From positions 9,869 through 73,868 of the forward strand of contig VTPC01090685.1 of assembly GCA_011009095.1 (NCBI GenBank): 64,000 bases of DNA. Direction: 5' to 3'. This document shows positions 46,655-56,729 of the stretch, one piece after another (position 1 is the stretch's first letter; every line of letters starts with the position of its first letter). The translations under genes and the position numbers were made by a program. Origin of the DNA: Ignelater luminosus. Its lineage: Eukaryota > Arthropoda > Insecta > Coleoptera > Elateridae. A model generated the notes under the pieces. The model saw only the letters and a list, made by a program, of their open reading frames with translations. It was not told the DNA's origin and did no database searches.

Positions 46655-47035
46655 TACAAGGTAATACAGGGTGATTCTAAATCTTGTGTTTATATGAGTA
46701 TACTTGGTTTTTCATATTTTAAAAACTGATGTTCTCTAGTTATAAACTCTAGTACTTTTACACCTACATACGTAAATATACCCAATTACAAAGTGCAGAG
46801 GAAAAGTAACAAACGATACATAGCAAAAATAGAATGGAACTAAACTAAACTAAACGCTCAAAATGTTGACCCTGGACAACCTGACAATGCTGTAACTAAA
46901 AGATTCCGTCACGAACTTCATGTCTTAATTCCTCAATATTTTGAGGTTTGCTATTCTAGATCTTGCAGTCTCGCAAAATAAATCCAGGAGGCGTTAAATC
47001 CACTACGAATTCTAATGTTTAAGTAGGACTGGCGC
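46655..47035 (-). pseudogene. C-terminal fragment of another mariner-like transposase
   Basis: The left end AATACAGGGTGATTCTAAAT resembles a mariner-like terminus. On the minus strand a decayed frame reads VVDLTPPGFIL, SKPQNIEELRHEVRDGIF and QHCQVVQGQHFERL. These match in position the SPDVTPLEFFLW, DLDDLKERI and EACQQVNGKHFEYLL blocks of the neighbouring element. Only the last roughly 80 codons survive. Confidence 0.6.
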
Positions 47036-47084
47036 TAGGGTATTTAGTGCCTATGGTAGAATTTCTTAATAGCTAGGGTGGAGC

Positions 47085-48340
47085 GTTGCGTGTTTAATAT
47101 CCCTGTCTTATTCGCCACTATGCGGCGTCTAGTCACCACAATATCTATGGCAAGTTGCCTCATTTGCACGTTGTCGTAAATAATCCGTGACACTACTCTG
47201 ATCGTAAAAAATACGTCCATAATCTACAAACTTATGACGTTACAAATCGTATTTAGGGTTTTCATAGTGTTATTAGATATCTGGAAATTCTGAAACAAAC
47301 GTTGAGAATTTTGGGAGGAACGCTGGAAACTCACTCTAAACACTCTCAAACACTAAATAGTTGAAAGATTATTAGTTTTGAATTGTGAATTTTTAGATAG
47401 TCTGTGGCACTGCCCTAGTAATACAGAAAGTATCTTTCGAATTCACAAAATTGTAGAGTTGCAAATCGAATTTAGAAACTCATACAGATATGAGTTTTCA
47501 TAATGTTATTAAATGGTTCAATATTCTGGAAGTAATATTGAATATTGTATGAAAATTAACCTAAAATCTACAAAATTTCCATACTGCTATTAAACGTCTG
47601 GAGAATCTGAAAAGAACACTCAGAATTCTGACAAAATGGTAAAAATCTACTCTAAACACTTGAAGACGTTAAATAACCAACATATTATTAGTTGGAAATT
47701 ACGAATTACTTCATGCCATTCAAAACTTAGAAAACCCTGTAAGATAAGCCATCATGTTAAGCTGATTGTACAAAGAGTACGTTTAGAATGCACAAAATTG
47801 TAACTTTGTAAATCGAAAGAGATTTACCCATACAGTACTAAGTTTTAATAATTTAGGCCTACTTTTCTAATTAATAATACTTTTGATACAGTTTTCCAAC
47901 AATTGCAAAAGTTGTAAAATTACCAATTCTCTTCTCCTCTGGGTGCCTAAATTATTATGATAAATTACATTTCTTTCCTCATATAAGTCTGTGGGACTTT
48001 GTAGAATGGATTTGTGGTGGTTAGGGAAAGACCCGAGTAATTTGTCAAAAAGGTTTGGGAGTTGGGAGGCATTTCACATAAAAGGAAAAATAAAAAAAAA
48101 TAATTGAATGTCTGAATATTCTGGGAAGAACACTGGAAATTTTGGGAAAAACGCTGGGAATCTACTCTAAACACTAGCAGGCACTTTGGCACCTGACTAA
48201 CTTTCTTTGGGCTACTTCGAGTGGTAAACAGAGTGGTGCGTCTAATGTCAGTCTTAGTTATCTTATTCTCCACGGTGCAGTGCCTTGTCACCCATACCAT
48301 GTTGCTTTATTTGCACGCCGTTGCGCCGTTTAAGACATGA
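47085..48340 (+). repeat. Divergent internally repeated block
   Basis: A segment at about 47085-47180 (with TATTCGCCACTATGCGGCG and CTCATTTGCACGTTG) recurs at about 48229-48335 (TATTCTCCACGGTGCAGTG and CTTTATTTGCACGCCG). Between them a unit containing CTGGAAATTCTG and CTCTAAACACT recurs at about 47280, 47590 and 48115. The copies are strongly diverged direct repeats. No protein is encoded. It may be an old satellite or the long terminal parts of an unknown element. Confidence 0.55.
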
Positions 48341-48868
48341 TTTTTGTTCATTGGTAAAACATTAAAATTACTTGGAAAAACTCACCGTTTCTAAGATCAT
48401 TCCCGAGCAGAATCTCTGTTATAACCATTAAGTCTCATTCGTAACAGTTTACCTAACTTTAGTATTTAAATCTTTAATACTCTGAATTCTGATATACAAA
48501 ATTCAAACTACATTAACATCTTCACTTTTTAGAAATACCGAAAATGTCAAGTCAAAGTTAGGAAGTCTTAATGCTAGTTTATGTTATAATCATTTCTTAA
48601 TACTTAAGCTGCGGCAACGATTTTTAAATAGACTGGACACTAGGAAAAATAAACTGTATGATCAGCAGGACACTGCACACTAATCAGTAGCATCCAAAGC
48701 AAGTCGGCGTTCCATGTCACTTAAAGAAAATTTGTTTTAAGACTGTCTTTTAGTAAAACTAAAACGACAGAAAAAATGTTTTCTATATTCCATATGAAAT
48801 TGTCCGACACTTCTTCGTAGTTAATAAGGTAAGGAATCTTAAAAAAATAAAAATATCAATAAACTGAT

Positions 48869-49117
48869 TCATAATGCGCTCAACTTTTCTTTAACTTCTT
48901 TCGATGTATCATTAAAAAACTTATAACTTTTTCTCATTCTATTTAAAAGTATAGATGGAACAACTTTAGTGTTAGTTTGATTACAAAGTTTGGATATAGT
49001 GACTGATAAACATTTCTTTTTGGAAACTTTACAAGAGAAAGGAAAAACAGAAAAATCAACACTGCAAATTTTGCATCGTTTGAGCAACGCTTTGGCTTTC
49101 AAGAATCTCGTCTCCAT
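48869..49117 (-). CDS. Small ORF with ZAD-like pattern, 82 codons
   Basis: It reads METRFLKAKALLKRCKICSV at the start, then a hydrophobic middle, then LLNRMRKSYKFFNDTSKEVK. The CKIC pair, spacing and SYKFFND segment loosely resemble the zinc-finger-associated domain (ZAD) at the N-terminus of insect zinc-finger proteins. However, the second cysteine pair is absent and no C2H2 exons were found. It may be a degenerate ZAD exon or chance. Confidence 0.25.
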   Translation of the reverse strand: METRFLKAKALLKRCKICSVDFSVFPFSCKVSKKKCLSVTISKLCNQTNTKVVPSILLNRMRKSYKFFNDTSKEVKEKLSAL

Positions 49118-49119
49118 AA

Positions 49120-50015
49120 GAACTACCGAAGGTATACTGTTCTAGCAGTTGCTAGTTTTATTTATTTTCAAAGCCGAGAAAATATTGCAGAAGAACAAAT
49201 TGTGTTGTGATGTGAAGACTTCATTTTTATAATTTGCACAGTTTAAATAACAGCTCTTTTGCTGATTACACTAGGCTCTTGTTTGAGCAAGCTTTGATAC
49301 AGCTGATCACGGATAGTACTCAAAGTAGGCTACTCTTCTTATTTGCTTAGTTTGGACCTGAACACGGATCATTGTCCTTTATTTGTCCACTACTTCAAGG
49401 TGTTTTGTTGATATGCAGTGCCCAATTAAGATCTGACTTTCCGCTTTAACGAGATAACAAGTAAATATAAATTACAAGTACAAAAGGTAAACTTCTCCAT
49501 TTCAGCAGTCTTAATAGCATAGTACACGTTTGTGTATACTAATGATGCCTGGATCGCTGGTGGTCTGAAAACGCATCATGATGGTTCTTAGGAATGACAT
49601 ACGGCGTCCACAAAAATTATTTTGAGTCTGAATTCCCAGAAGTTGTAACTTCTTCATTTATTACCAAAGAAGTTTTCCGTGTACAACTTTTTAAAAGAGT
49701 AACAACCACTCTTGAAACCCTTGATACAAATGATAAATTTCCATGCATGGGAAGCATAACAAAACTATCTTTTTTTGAAATTGTACGGTTCTTCGGTTTT
49801 TGGTTCGATTAAGTAAAAGAAGATCAGAAAACGGTATTCAGCTTTTAAATGGTTTGTGTAAAACTAAAAGCTTTGTAATTTCGGCAATTCAGTACAGTCG
49901 ACTTCGAAACCAACTATATGGTGACCTTGATGTCAAAGACCTTCAAGATATAAGTTGTATGAAATTGTTTTGTAAACATTAATATTACGTTTCTTGCTTG
50001 CTTTTTTGAACGGTA
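49120..50015. other. AT-rich noncoding DNA
   Basis: Two adjacent short open frames (49594-49812 and 49800-49982) are present. They show no recognisable family or splice structure and are left unannotated. Confidence 0.4.
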
Positions 50016-50019
50016 CATA

Positions 50020-51312
50020 CGAGGGCGGTTCAATAAGTACCGTGTTAGAAATGAAGACACAATTTTTTTCAAAAATTTTTTTTTTATTTTTCAACATAGT
50101 CTCCTTTTAGAAATATACACTACTCCCAACGTTCCTGCCATTTTTTTAACCCCTCCAAAAAATAGGATTTGTCGAACTCTCCAAAATACGCCTCTATCTC
50201 GGCGATGACTTCCTCGTTTGAGCTAAATTTTTTTCCCGCGAGCCATTTCTTCATGTTAGGAAACAAGAAAAAGTCGCAGGGAGCCAGATCGGGTGAATAC
50301 GGTGGGTGCGGCAGCAATTCATAACGCAATTCATGCAGTTTGGCGGCGACAACTCCGGATGAATGTGCTGGTGCGTTATCGTGGCGAAACAGCACCTTCT
50401 TTTTCGCCAAATGCGGCCGTGTCTCCTTCAATTTTTTGTCGAAGCTGTCTAATAACTCACTGTAGTATTGTCCAGTGATCGTTCTTCCTTTTTCTAAAAA
50501 ATCCATGAGGATGACGCCGTTCGCATCCCAAAAAATCGTCGCCATGACCTTTCCGGCCGATGGAACCATCTTCGCCTTCTTTGGAGCAGATTCACCGGGA
50601 GAAATCCATTGTTTTGATTGTTGCTTAGTTTCTGGTGTGTAATGATGAATCCAGGTTTCATCAACGGTGACAACTCGACGCAAAAACTCCTTCGGATTTC
50701 GCTTAAATTGCTCCAAACACGGCTTCGAAGTTAACAGGCGCATCCGCTTGTTGTCCAACGTTAGCAATCGCGGCACCCATCGCGCCGACAATTTTTTCAT
50801 CGCCAACTTATCATGTAAAATATTAATTGCCGTTCTGGTCGACACACCTACGGCCTCTGCTACTTCACGCACTTTCGTTCGTCGATCAGCGAGAATCATG
50901 TCGTGGACTTTTTGAATGATTTCCTCGGTAACCACGTCTGCCGGGCGTCCTGGTCGCTCCTCATCAAAAACGGATGTTCGCCCACGTTTAAATTCGTTGA
51001 ACCAATATCTAACTGTGGTCATAGATGGCGAAGTGTCGCCATAAACAACATCCAACTTTGCTTTTATCTCCTCGCATTTTTTCCCATCCAAAAACAGAAA
51101 GCGAATTACCGAACGATACTGCTCTTTTTCCATCTTAGCTAAAATCACGAAACACGTCTTACTCAAATGGCTGTCAAATCCAAACTAACCTATCAATCAG
51201 TCTGCAATTTGTTATACCGTCGTTTGATAGATGGCAGCACACGATGATAACACCAACTTCCCTCAGGAACGCCTTCTGTCGTCAAACACGGGTACTTACT
51301 GAACCGCCCTCG
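50020..51312 (-). mobile_element. mariner element, family B copy 2
   Basis: TA flanks (50018-50019 and 51313-51314). The ends CGAGGGCGGTTCAATAAGTA and its inverse at the right define 1293 bp. It is near-identical to copy 1 at 44763-46059, about 5 kb away and in the same orientation. Such a close direct pair could also drive unequal recombination. Confidence 0.95.
50120..51133 (-). CDS. mariner transposase (family B), one premature stop near the C-terminus
   Basis: Translation from the MEKEQYRSV start is open for 337 codons through all domains. These are an N-terminal helix-turn-helix region, GRPADVV, linker WVPRLLTLDNKRMRLL, and catalytic VDETWIHHYTPETK, RHDNAPAHSS and YSPDLAPCDFFLFP (DD34D). 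It stops after KKWQERWE, because an AAG codon has become TAG. Copy 1 continues for 12 more residues. The catalytic core is complete, so partial activity cannot be excluded, though loss of the tail may impair it. A substitution H to R just before the second catalytic aspartate distinguishes it from copy 1. Confidence 0.9.
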   Translation of the reverse strand: MEKEQYRSVIRFLFLDGKKCEEIKAKLDVVYGDTSPSMTTVRYWFNEFKRGRTSVFDEERPGRPADVVTEEIIQKVHDMILADRRTKVREVAEAVGVSTRTAINILHDKLAMKKLSARWVPRLLTLDNKRMRLLTSKPCLEQFKRNPKEFLRRVVTVDETWIHHYTPETKQQSKQWISPGESAPKKAKMVPSAGKVMATIFWDANGVILMDFLEKGRTITGQYYSELLDSFDKKLKETRPHLAKKKVLFRHDNAPAHSSGVVAAKLHELRYELLPHPPYSPDLAPCDFFLFPNMKKWLAGKKFSSNEEVIAEIEAYFGEFDKSYFLEGLKKWQERWE

Positions 51313-51589
51313 TATAATATCTTACAATGTATGATCAATAGCAAGTAAATGAATTTCGAAGGTAGTCTGCAACTACAAAATACCGTACTAGAATAAACAG
51401 AAGAAGAAGATTTTAAGAATAGTTAGAAACTGAAACACAAGATTGTCTCTTGCTTTGTCTCCAGTTTCAAACTTGGTCCAAAAGAAGTAAAAATTTTTCG
51501 CCGAGATTTTGCTTGGTGTAGTACTAGAAAATGAAGAAATTTAGTTGTAGATGAACACAGATATTAAAGCAGACTAACCTTACTTACTA

Positions 51590-51910
51590 ACAACCATCTC
51601 CGCAACCCATGCAATTCAAAAAGCCTCCACAAAGCAGGCTAGTTGGACCTAGAGGACCCCCACGTTGAAATCTCGAGGGATCCCGCGTACAACCAAGAGT
51701 TCAAGAGAGGGACCTCCATGTTGAGATTTTAAGGAGCTCTATATTCGAGGAGGAGGGCCACCCTCCATGGCTGGTTTGCAGCCTGAGATGGGTTTCCCAT
51801 GAATGCTTGCTAGGGAGTGCCTTAATTAGTTGTTACGCCGCTGGCTGCGGACCTGTACTCCACTGATCTTGTGTATGACAGGAGTAATTATTGTCATTTG
51901 CAACCATTAC
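51590..51910 (+). repeat. GC-richer repeat fragment of unknown class
   Basis: This is a short segment with unusual composition for the window. It holds a degenerate internal direct repeat: GACCCCCACGTTGAAATCTC near 51655 and GGACCTCCATGTTGAGATTT near 51710. A block TTTCCCATGAATGC...GGGAGTG loosely resembles a patch at 560-600. It is probably part of an interspersed repeat, immediately before mariner A copy 2. Confidence 0.35.
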
Positions 51911-51918
51911 ACTACATA

Positions 51919-53192
51919 CGAGGGCGGTCTGAAAAGTTTCTGACCTCAACGTGAAGATGGCAGCACTCGTAAATAAAAGCTACTGAATTTCGTTGTTCAT
52001 CTGTTGACAGTTACTCACCAAAGTTTCAGCCATTTTGGACGCGCAGTTTTTATGTAACAGTCGTTTGAGTGAGTTGATGTGAGTTTTTTTGTGAAAATGG
52101 ACAAAATCGAGTATCGAGCTGTCATTAAATATTCGTTTTTGAAAGGCGATACGCCTTCGCAAATAAAAGATGAGTTGGATTCTGTGTATGGGGACTCTGC
52201 ACCATCATTTACCACAGTGAAATTTTGGGCTGCTGAATTTAAACGTGGCCGTAAGAGCTTGGGAGACGATGAACGTTCGGGACGTCCAAAAACTGCAACT
52301 ACCGACGAAAACATCGTCAAAGTTCACCAAATGGTGCTAGACGACCGCCGAATTAAAGTGAGAGAAATAGCAGAGATTATGAACATGTCAAAAGAACGTG
52401 TTTGTCACATATTAAATCAACATTTAGGCATGAGAAAGCTGTCCGCGCGTTGGGTGCCGCGTTTGCTCACGTTAGACCAAAAACGTGTTCGAATGAATAT
52501 TTCCAACGCTCTTTTGGCGCAGTTTAGGCGAAATAAATCCGAGTTTTGGCGCCGATTAATTACTGTAGATGAAACTTGGATACACCATTATACGCCCGAA
52601 ACAAAAATACAGTCCAAACAGTGGACTGCAAAGGGGGAACCGGCTCCAAAAAAAGCAAAAACTGTTTTTTCGGCTGGGAAAGTGATGGCGACTGTTTTTT
52701 GGGATAGTCATGGAGTTATTTGAATCGATTATCTTCAAAAAGGAAAAACCATTACAGGAGCATACTATGCATCATTACTTGACAAGCTGAAGGCAGAACT
52801 TGCGAAAAAACGACCACATTTGCAGAAAAAGAAAATCCTGTTTCACCAACCTCAGCGGTTGCCATGGCGAAAATCCACGAATTACGGTTTGAACTGCTTG
52901 ACCATCCGCCTTACTCACCAGATCTAGCCCCAAGCGACTTCTTTTTGTTCCCTCATCTAGAAATTGCGCTCGGAGGACAAAGATTTTCGTCAAATGAAGA
53001 GGCAATCACCTTCGTGAACAATTATTTTGCAGAGAAAAATGCCGAGTACTATTTGGACGGGTTACAGAGATGGGAGCATCGCTGGGAGAAGTTTGTAGAG
53101 TTACAAGGAGACTATGTTGAAAAATTAAAAAAAATTTTCAGAACAAATGTCTTGTATCTTTGTTAGGTCGGAAACTTTTCAGACCACCCTCG
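51919..53192 (+). mobile_element. mariner element, family A copy 2
   Basis: TA flanks (51917-51918 and 53193-53194). The ends share GGTCTGAAAAGTTTC with family A copy 1. The length is 1274 bp. It carries a plus-strand transposase pseudogene. Confidence 0.95.
52097..53166 (+). pseudogene. mariner transposase (family A), stop plus 19-bp deletion
   Basis: Opens MDKIEYRAVIKYSFLKG, with HTH, linker and first catalytic motif VDETWIHHYTPETK intact. An in-frame TGA interrupts after DSHGVI near 52723. A deletion of about 19 bases near 52855, relative to copy 1, removes the second catalytic aspartate block (HQDNAPSHT). The frame resumes at MAKIHELRFELLDHPPYSPD and runs past the usual EK end into the terminal repeat. 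It cannot encode an active enzyme. Confidence 0.93.
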
Positions 53193-53199
53193 TAAAATG

Positions 53200-54235
53200 T
53201 ATATTTTTTCCCTGTGAACTCTGCGTCTGCAATATTCGATTGGATTGAACAAAAATGTCATAGGATATATCTTAAACTGCTTTTTACTGAACGTCTACGC
53301 TTTATTACAGTTTAACTTCTTAGTCAACTTTAAGAATCTTTTATTTATTCTTTATAATATGGAAACACTTTAGATTTTTAAGTTCTTCATTGTATTACGA
53401 TACATGTAGATCACAAACCGGTAAAACAGTTCAAGGTTTTCCAGAATGTGGTTTTAACTTTATCCTTTTAAAGTCATTATTATGTTACAGACATTAATTT
53501 ATTGTTAATCTCCACAAACGTTCTTGAGCTGTCGATGAATCTCTTGAAAGTAGGACGCAAGTTTTTCTAAAAATTAGCGTTATCCATGCTAGTTTAATAC
53601 CAATTTACGTAATATTATTCACACAATAATATTATAATACCTAATTTGAACAATTAATTTATAGAACTTGTTTAAACGGATTAGCAAGTATAATAGTTAA
53701 ATTGCATTCATTAACGCGATTATATCAGAGTCCATGGTCTAATTAATGTTACAGTTTTTTTAAAATTAATTTTTAAAATAAAATTTTTCTTTTGGCTTTT
53801 TTTGTGGGTGTACATATTATATTCCATTACTACAAAACTACATTAATTCACGGTTTGAAATCTAGAAAAACAACGAAATTCTATTTCATGTTTGTTTGCC
53901 GAGTTTAATATCAAAAATAAACGGCGATTTAAAATAAAGTAAAGAAAGGCAGAACTCGCTATGACAGAATCAATCTGCAGTATGTTAGCATCAGCAAATT
54001 TAAATGTATAAATCTCATATATTGAAATGGTCATCTAGGTTTCAGACATGCCTCTAATACTGGAAGTCACCCAATCATACGGATAATTCAATTTACGTTG
54101 TTAAATCGACTGCGTCCTCCATTAAAAGGTCGAATGATCGCATGTTAGTAGCAACAAGAAATAGCGAGTACCAAGGGCTACCTTTGAATATTATTGTAAA
54201 GATAAAAGGTTCTGTCTAAGTTCTTAAAAACTGAT
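53200..54235. other. AT-rich noncoding DNA
   Basis: No coding segment recognised between the mariner and the CpG-rich tract. Confidence 0.5.
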
Positions 54236-55062
54236 TAGATTTATAGATGGGCAATCGAAACCGGCGATATCGTATTAGGCTACTTGCGGGATTACATTTG
54301 CTGTTCGGTAAGTTTGCTATTATATCGAAGTCAGGCTTAACTGGACTTGTTTCCTGTGTTTCGTGTAGGACGTTCGCCTTCTGGGATAGAAAGATGTCCT
54401 TTAAACGAGGATGGATTCACGACGAACACGTAATCCTTACTTCGATGCGGCTTTATTTGCGGCACGATCTCTCTTGGCGTATGGGGACTCATGGATGACA
54501 AGTGGAGTGGCTTTCGAATCATTTCAATCGAACCGCAAACAGGCTAGATATAGGCCGACCCCATTCGCCTCAGTTTGTCGCGAAGCATTATCTTTGTGCA
54601 CCCGTCTCGAGGGAATCTAATGTTAAAAGACGCACTTTGTAACCTCTTTCACTCGAGAAAAGACGTTCTTAATTGGTACGCCATCGTCTATAGATGCGGT
54701 CGGTGTGGTCATTCAACAAGCTGACTTAAATGGAATTAATGTTTTCACTTCAATACACGTTTAAGATCCGCCAAAGTGGAGTGCGCTTTCAACTAATTAT
54801 GACCGCCGAAGTCTAAACCGTAGCAACTGAAAGCTTAGATGTTGCCCGACAACGGGGTGATATTTGATCATATATGTATACACACATACAGAGTATATTA
54901 CATTCCTTAAATAAAGCATAAAATAGACCTTTTAGGTCAATTACGCGAATCTCGAAAAGCGTCCTTGTAAGTCGCCACCTACTCGAAAAAGTCTCCCTAG
55001 AATTAATCTTTTCCGCAGGGCTGATCTCGAGCCGGTAACTACCCGCTGTAACCTGTTGCGTA

Positions 55063-55126
55063 GTCCATCCAAATTTAAAACGACGTTTCGACTGCGGGAA
55101 CGACAGCTCCGGTTCCTCGGATGGAC
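55063..55126. other. 64-base nested hairpin
   Basis: An outer stem GTCCATCC/GGATGGAC (8 pairs) encloses an inner stem GGAAC/GTTCC around a ten-base loop. It lies in the CpG-rich tract. The loop asymmetry argues against a standard miRNA precursor. Confidence 0.4.
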
Positions 55127-55610
55127 GCGTCGAATTAAAGTAGGCGAGTCAGCTTATTTTGTAATCAATAAAGCGACGCTTAGTAAAGTTAGATGATAGT
55201 TTTTCGAGCTTGTCTGCCGCCTCAGATGCTCGCGGGGAAGCGCCAAACTGTAAGCTGGGCTTACTGCTTATGGCTCGAACTTCACACTTGATCATATTTA
55301 TGCGATGTTCGGATTAGCAGCGGGGTGACTACCTCTTAGAACTAACTAACTATACGACGTCTTAAATCGATTGATGGGTTACGTTAAGTCTTGAGCGACA
55401 CTGTAAATTGTCTACCTTATTTTCTTAGTTAAAAGCGAACCGGATGCGAAGGACATCGAAAAACGAAAAAATAGACGATTTCGATCGAAAAACCCTCGAT
55501 TTAAGCACTCGAAAAAATTTGCGGTGATGTACGGTTATTGAGTTAAATAAACAGTTCGCAGGGAGAGACTCGTAACTTATAAACATCTATCCTGTTTTCC
55601 TTACAGGACT

Positions 55611-55654
55611 TAGGTGTGATATATAGCAGTGTAGCTATAAGGATTATACACCTA
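55611..55654. other. 44-base hairpin
   Basis: TAGGTGT pairs with ACACCTA, and inside it TATAGC pairs with GCTATA around a six-base loop, with an internal loop between the two stems. It could fold as RNA or be a palindromic protein site. Confidence 0.4.
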
Positions 55655-56204
55655 CTCCTTTCTTCATAAGTTCGCGGGCGCGCGTCTCTCTCCGACGCGC
55701 ATAACTTGGTATCGTTCGGTGTTACGGATATCTTAATAAGATTCATGAAAGGACGCCATATTTTATATCCTCCCTATCTGGCGTAATGCCGCGTGAGCCG
55801 CCTCGTACTGCCGGCCGGTTGCCCGTCGGAGCGCCAAGATAAGCCCGCACGGCACTGCTCTGTATCTAATGATGCCATATACTAGGTGCTAGCGATTTCC
55901 TCCAGATATATCTTAATAATTCCTAGCTAACTGCATCGCCTGCTCGCACGCTGCTGTGCAAGCCAACAATATAATTCCAAGAACGCCGTAAATCTCAACT
56001 TTTAGGAGCGCGGCCTGGTACAGAAAGAGGAGTACGAAGGGAAGGGGATTAAAGATCAGTAATCTTATAGGATAGATGAATTATGGCAGTATTTCCCGGC
56101 TCGACTCCGCGCTTCCCTGTTCTTCGCAAAAATCCTTTGTTTTCCAAGAAATTGCCATTTAATTGCTCGAGATTACGGTTACACAATTAATTAAGATTCT
56201 GTAG

Positions 56205-56336
56205 GCCATGCATCTTGGGATCGGCGCGATGGGATGCGAGGCGGCCAGGTGCGACTCGCTCGTACCCACGGCCGTCCATCCTGAACGGGAACGACGACTA
56301 CGACGACGACGCTTTCAGCCCCAAGAGCAACCATAA
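56205..56336 (+). CDS. Candidate coding exon
   Basis: A 132-base open segment lies between an acceptor (ATTCTGTAG/GCC) and a donor (CATAA/GTATGC). The favoured frame reads ARRPGATRSYPRPS, then ILNGNDDYDDDAFSPKSNHK. This is a composition expected for a disordered region of a real protein. It sits in the CpG-rich tract. A second frame is also open across it, so the coding frame is not certain. No protein family is recognised and partner exons were not found. Confidence 0.35.
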   Translation, partial: AMHLGIGAMGCEAARCDSLVPTAVHPERERRLRRRRFQPQEQP

Positions 56337-56729
56337 GTATGCCCATATTTTATTCCGTATCTGTGTTAATCTCTCATATACGATGGCGCGCAATCGGCAA
56401 TAACCATTAAACATAGCAAAAGATAGCCTAGCTAAGTCTAACCGGGCCGGCGAAATAATACTCCACTGCGTATATCACTCGAAGCAACCGCTAAGAGAGA
56501 GTTAGGGACTGCAGACTCGCGAGTAGCTCGCGACAAAGACGAACATATTTCATTTTGTATGTGGGCTTTATGTGCTACTTCTTCGTTATCAGTGCTGCCT
56601 GTACAGGCGAGCGAGACTCGATGCTACGAAGCTTTATGGTGCACCCTAATCTCGTTCACTGAAAAATGATAATTGTATACAGTGTTCTGCGTACAACCGT
56701 GCCCGTACGCTAAACGCCGAATTAAAACG

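Larger units (their letters stand above)
54240..56720. promoter_or_regulatory. CpG-rich tract, candidate promoter or enhancer region
   Basis: About 2.5 kb with many CpG dinucleotides and higher GC than anywhere else except coding exons. Examples are around 55075-55140, 55670-55700, 55795-55860 and 56215-56310. No open frame spans it. It contains two clear hairpins (55063-55126 and 55611-55654) and a candidate exon (56205-56336). Homeodomain-type TAATTA cores are present, but they are common by chance in AT-rich DNA. A promoter, enhancer or 5' noncoding exon of a gene beyond the window is the favoured reading; introgressed or repeat DNA is an alternative. Confidence 0.4.

Noticed and set aside
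49594-49982. Two consecutive plus-strand frames of 72 and 60 codons
   Set aside because: No homology recognised, no splice sites linking them, and AT-rich chance composition.
55611-55654. Hairpin as a possible microRNA precursor
   Set aside because: Only about 44 bases with an internal loop and a short arm; too small for a normal pre-miRNA, and it matches no insect miRNA I know.
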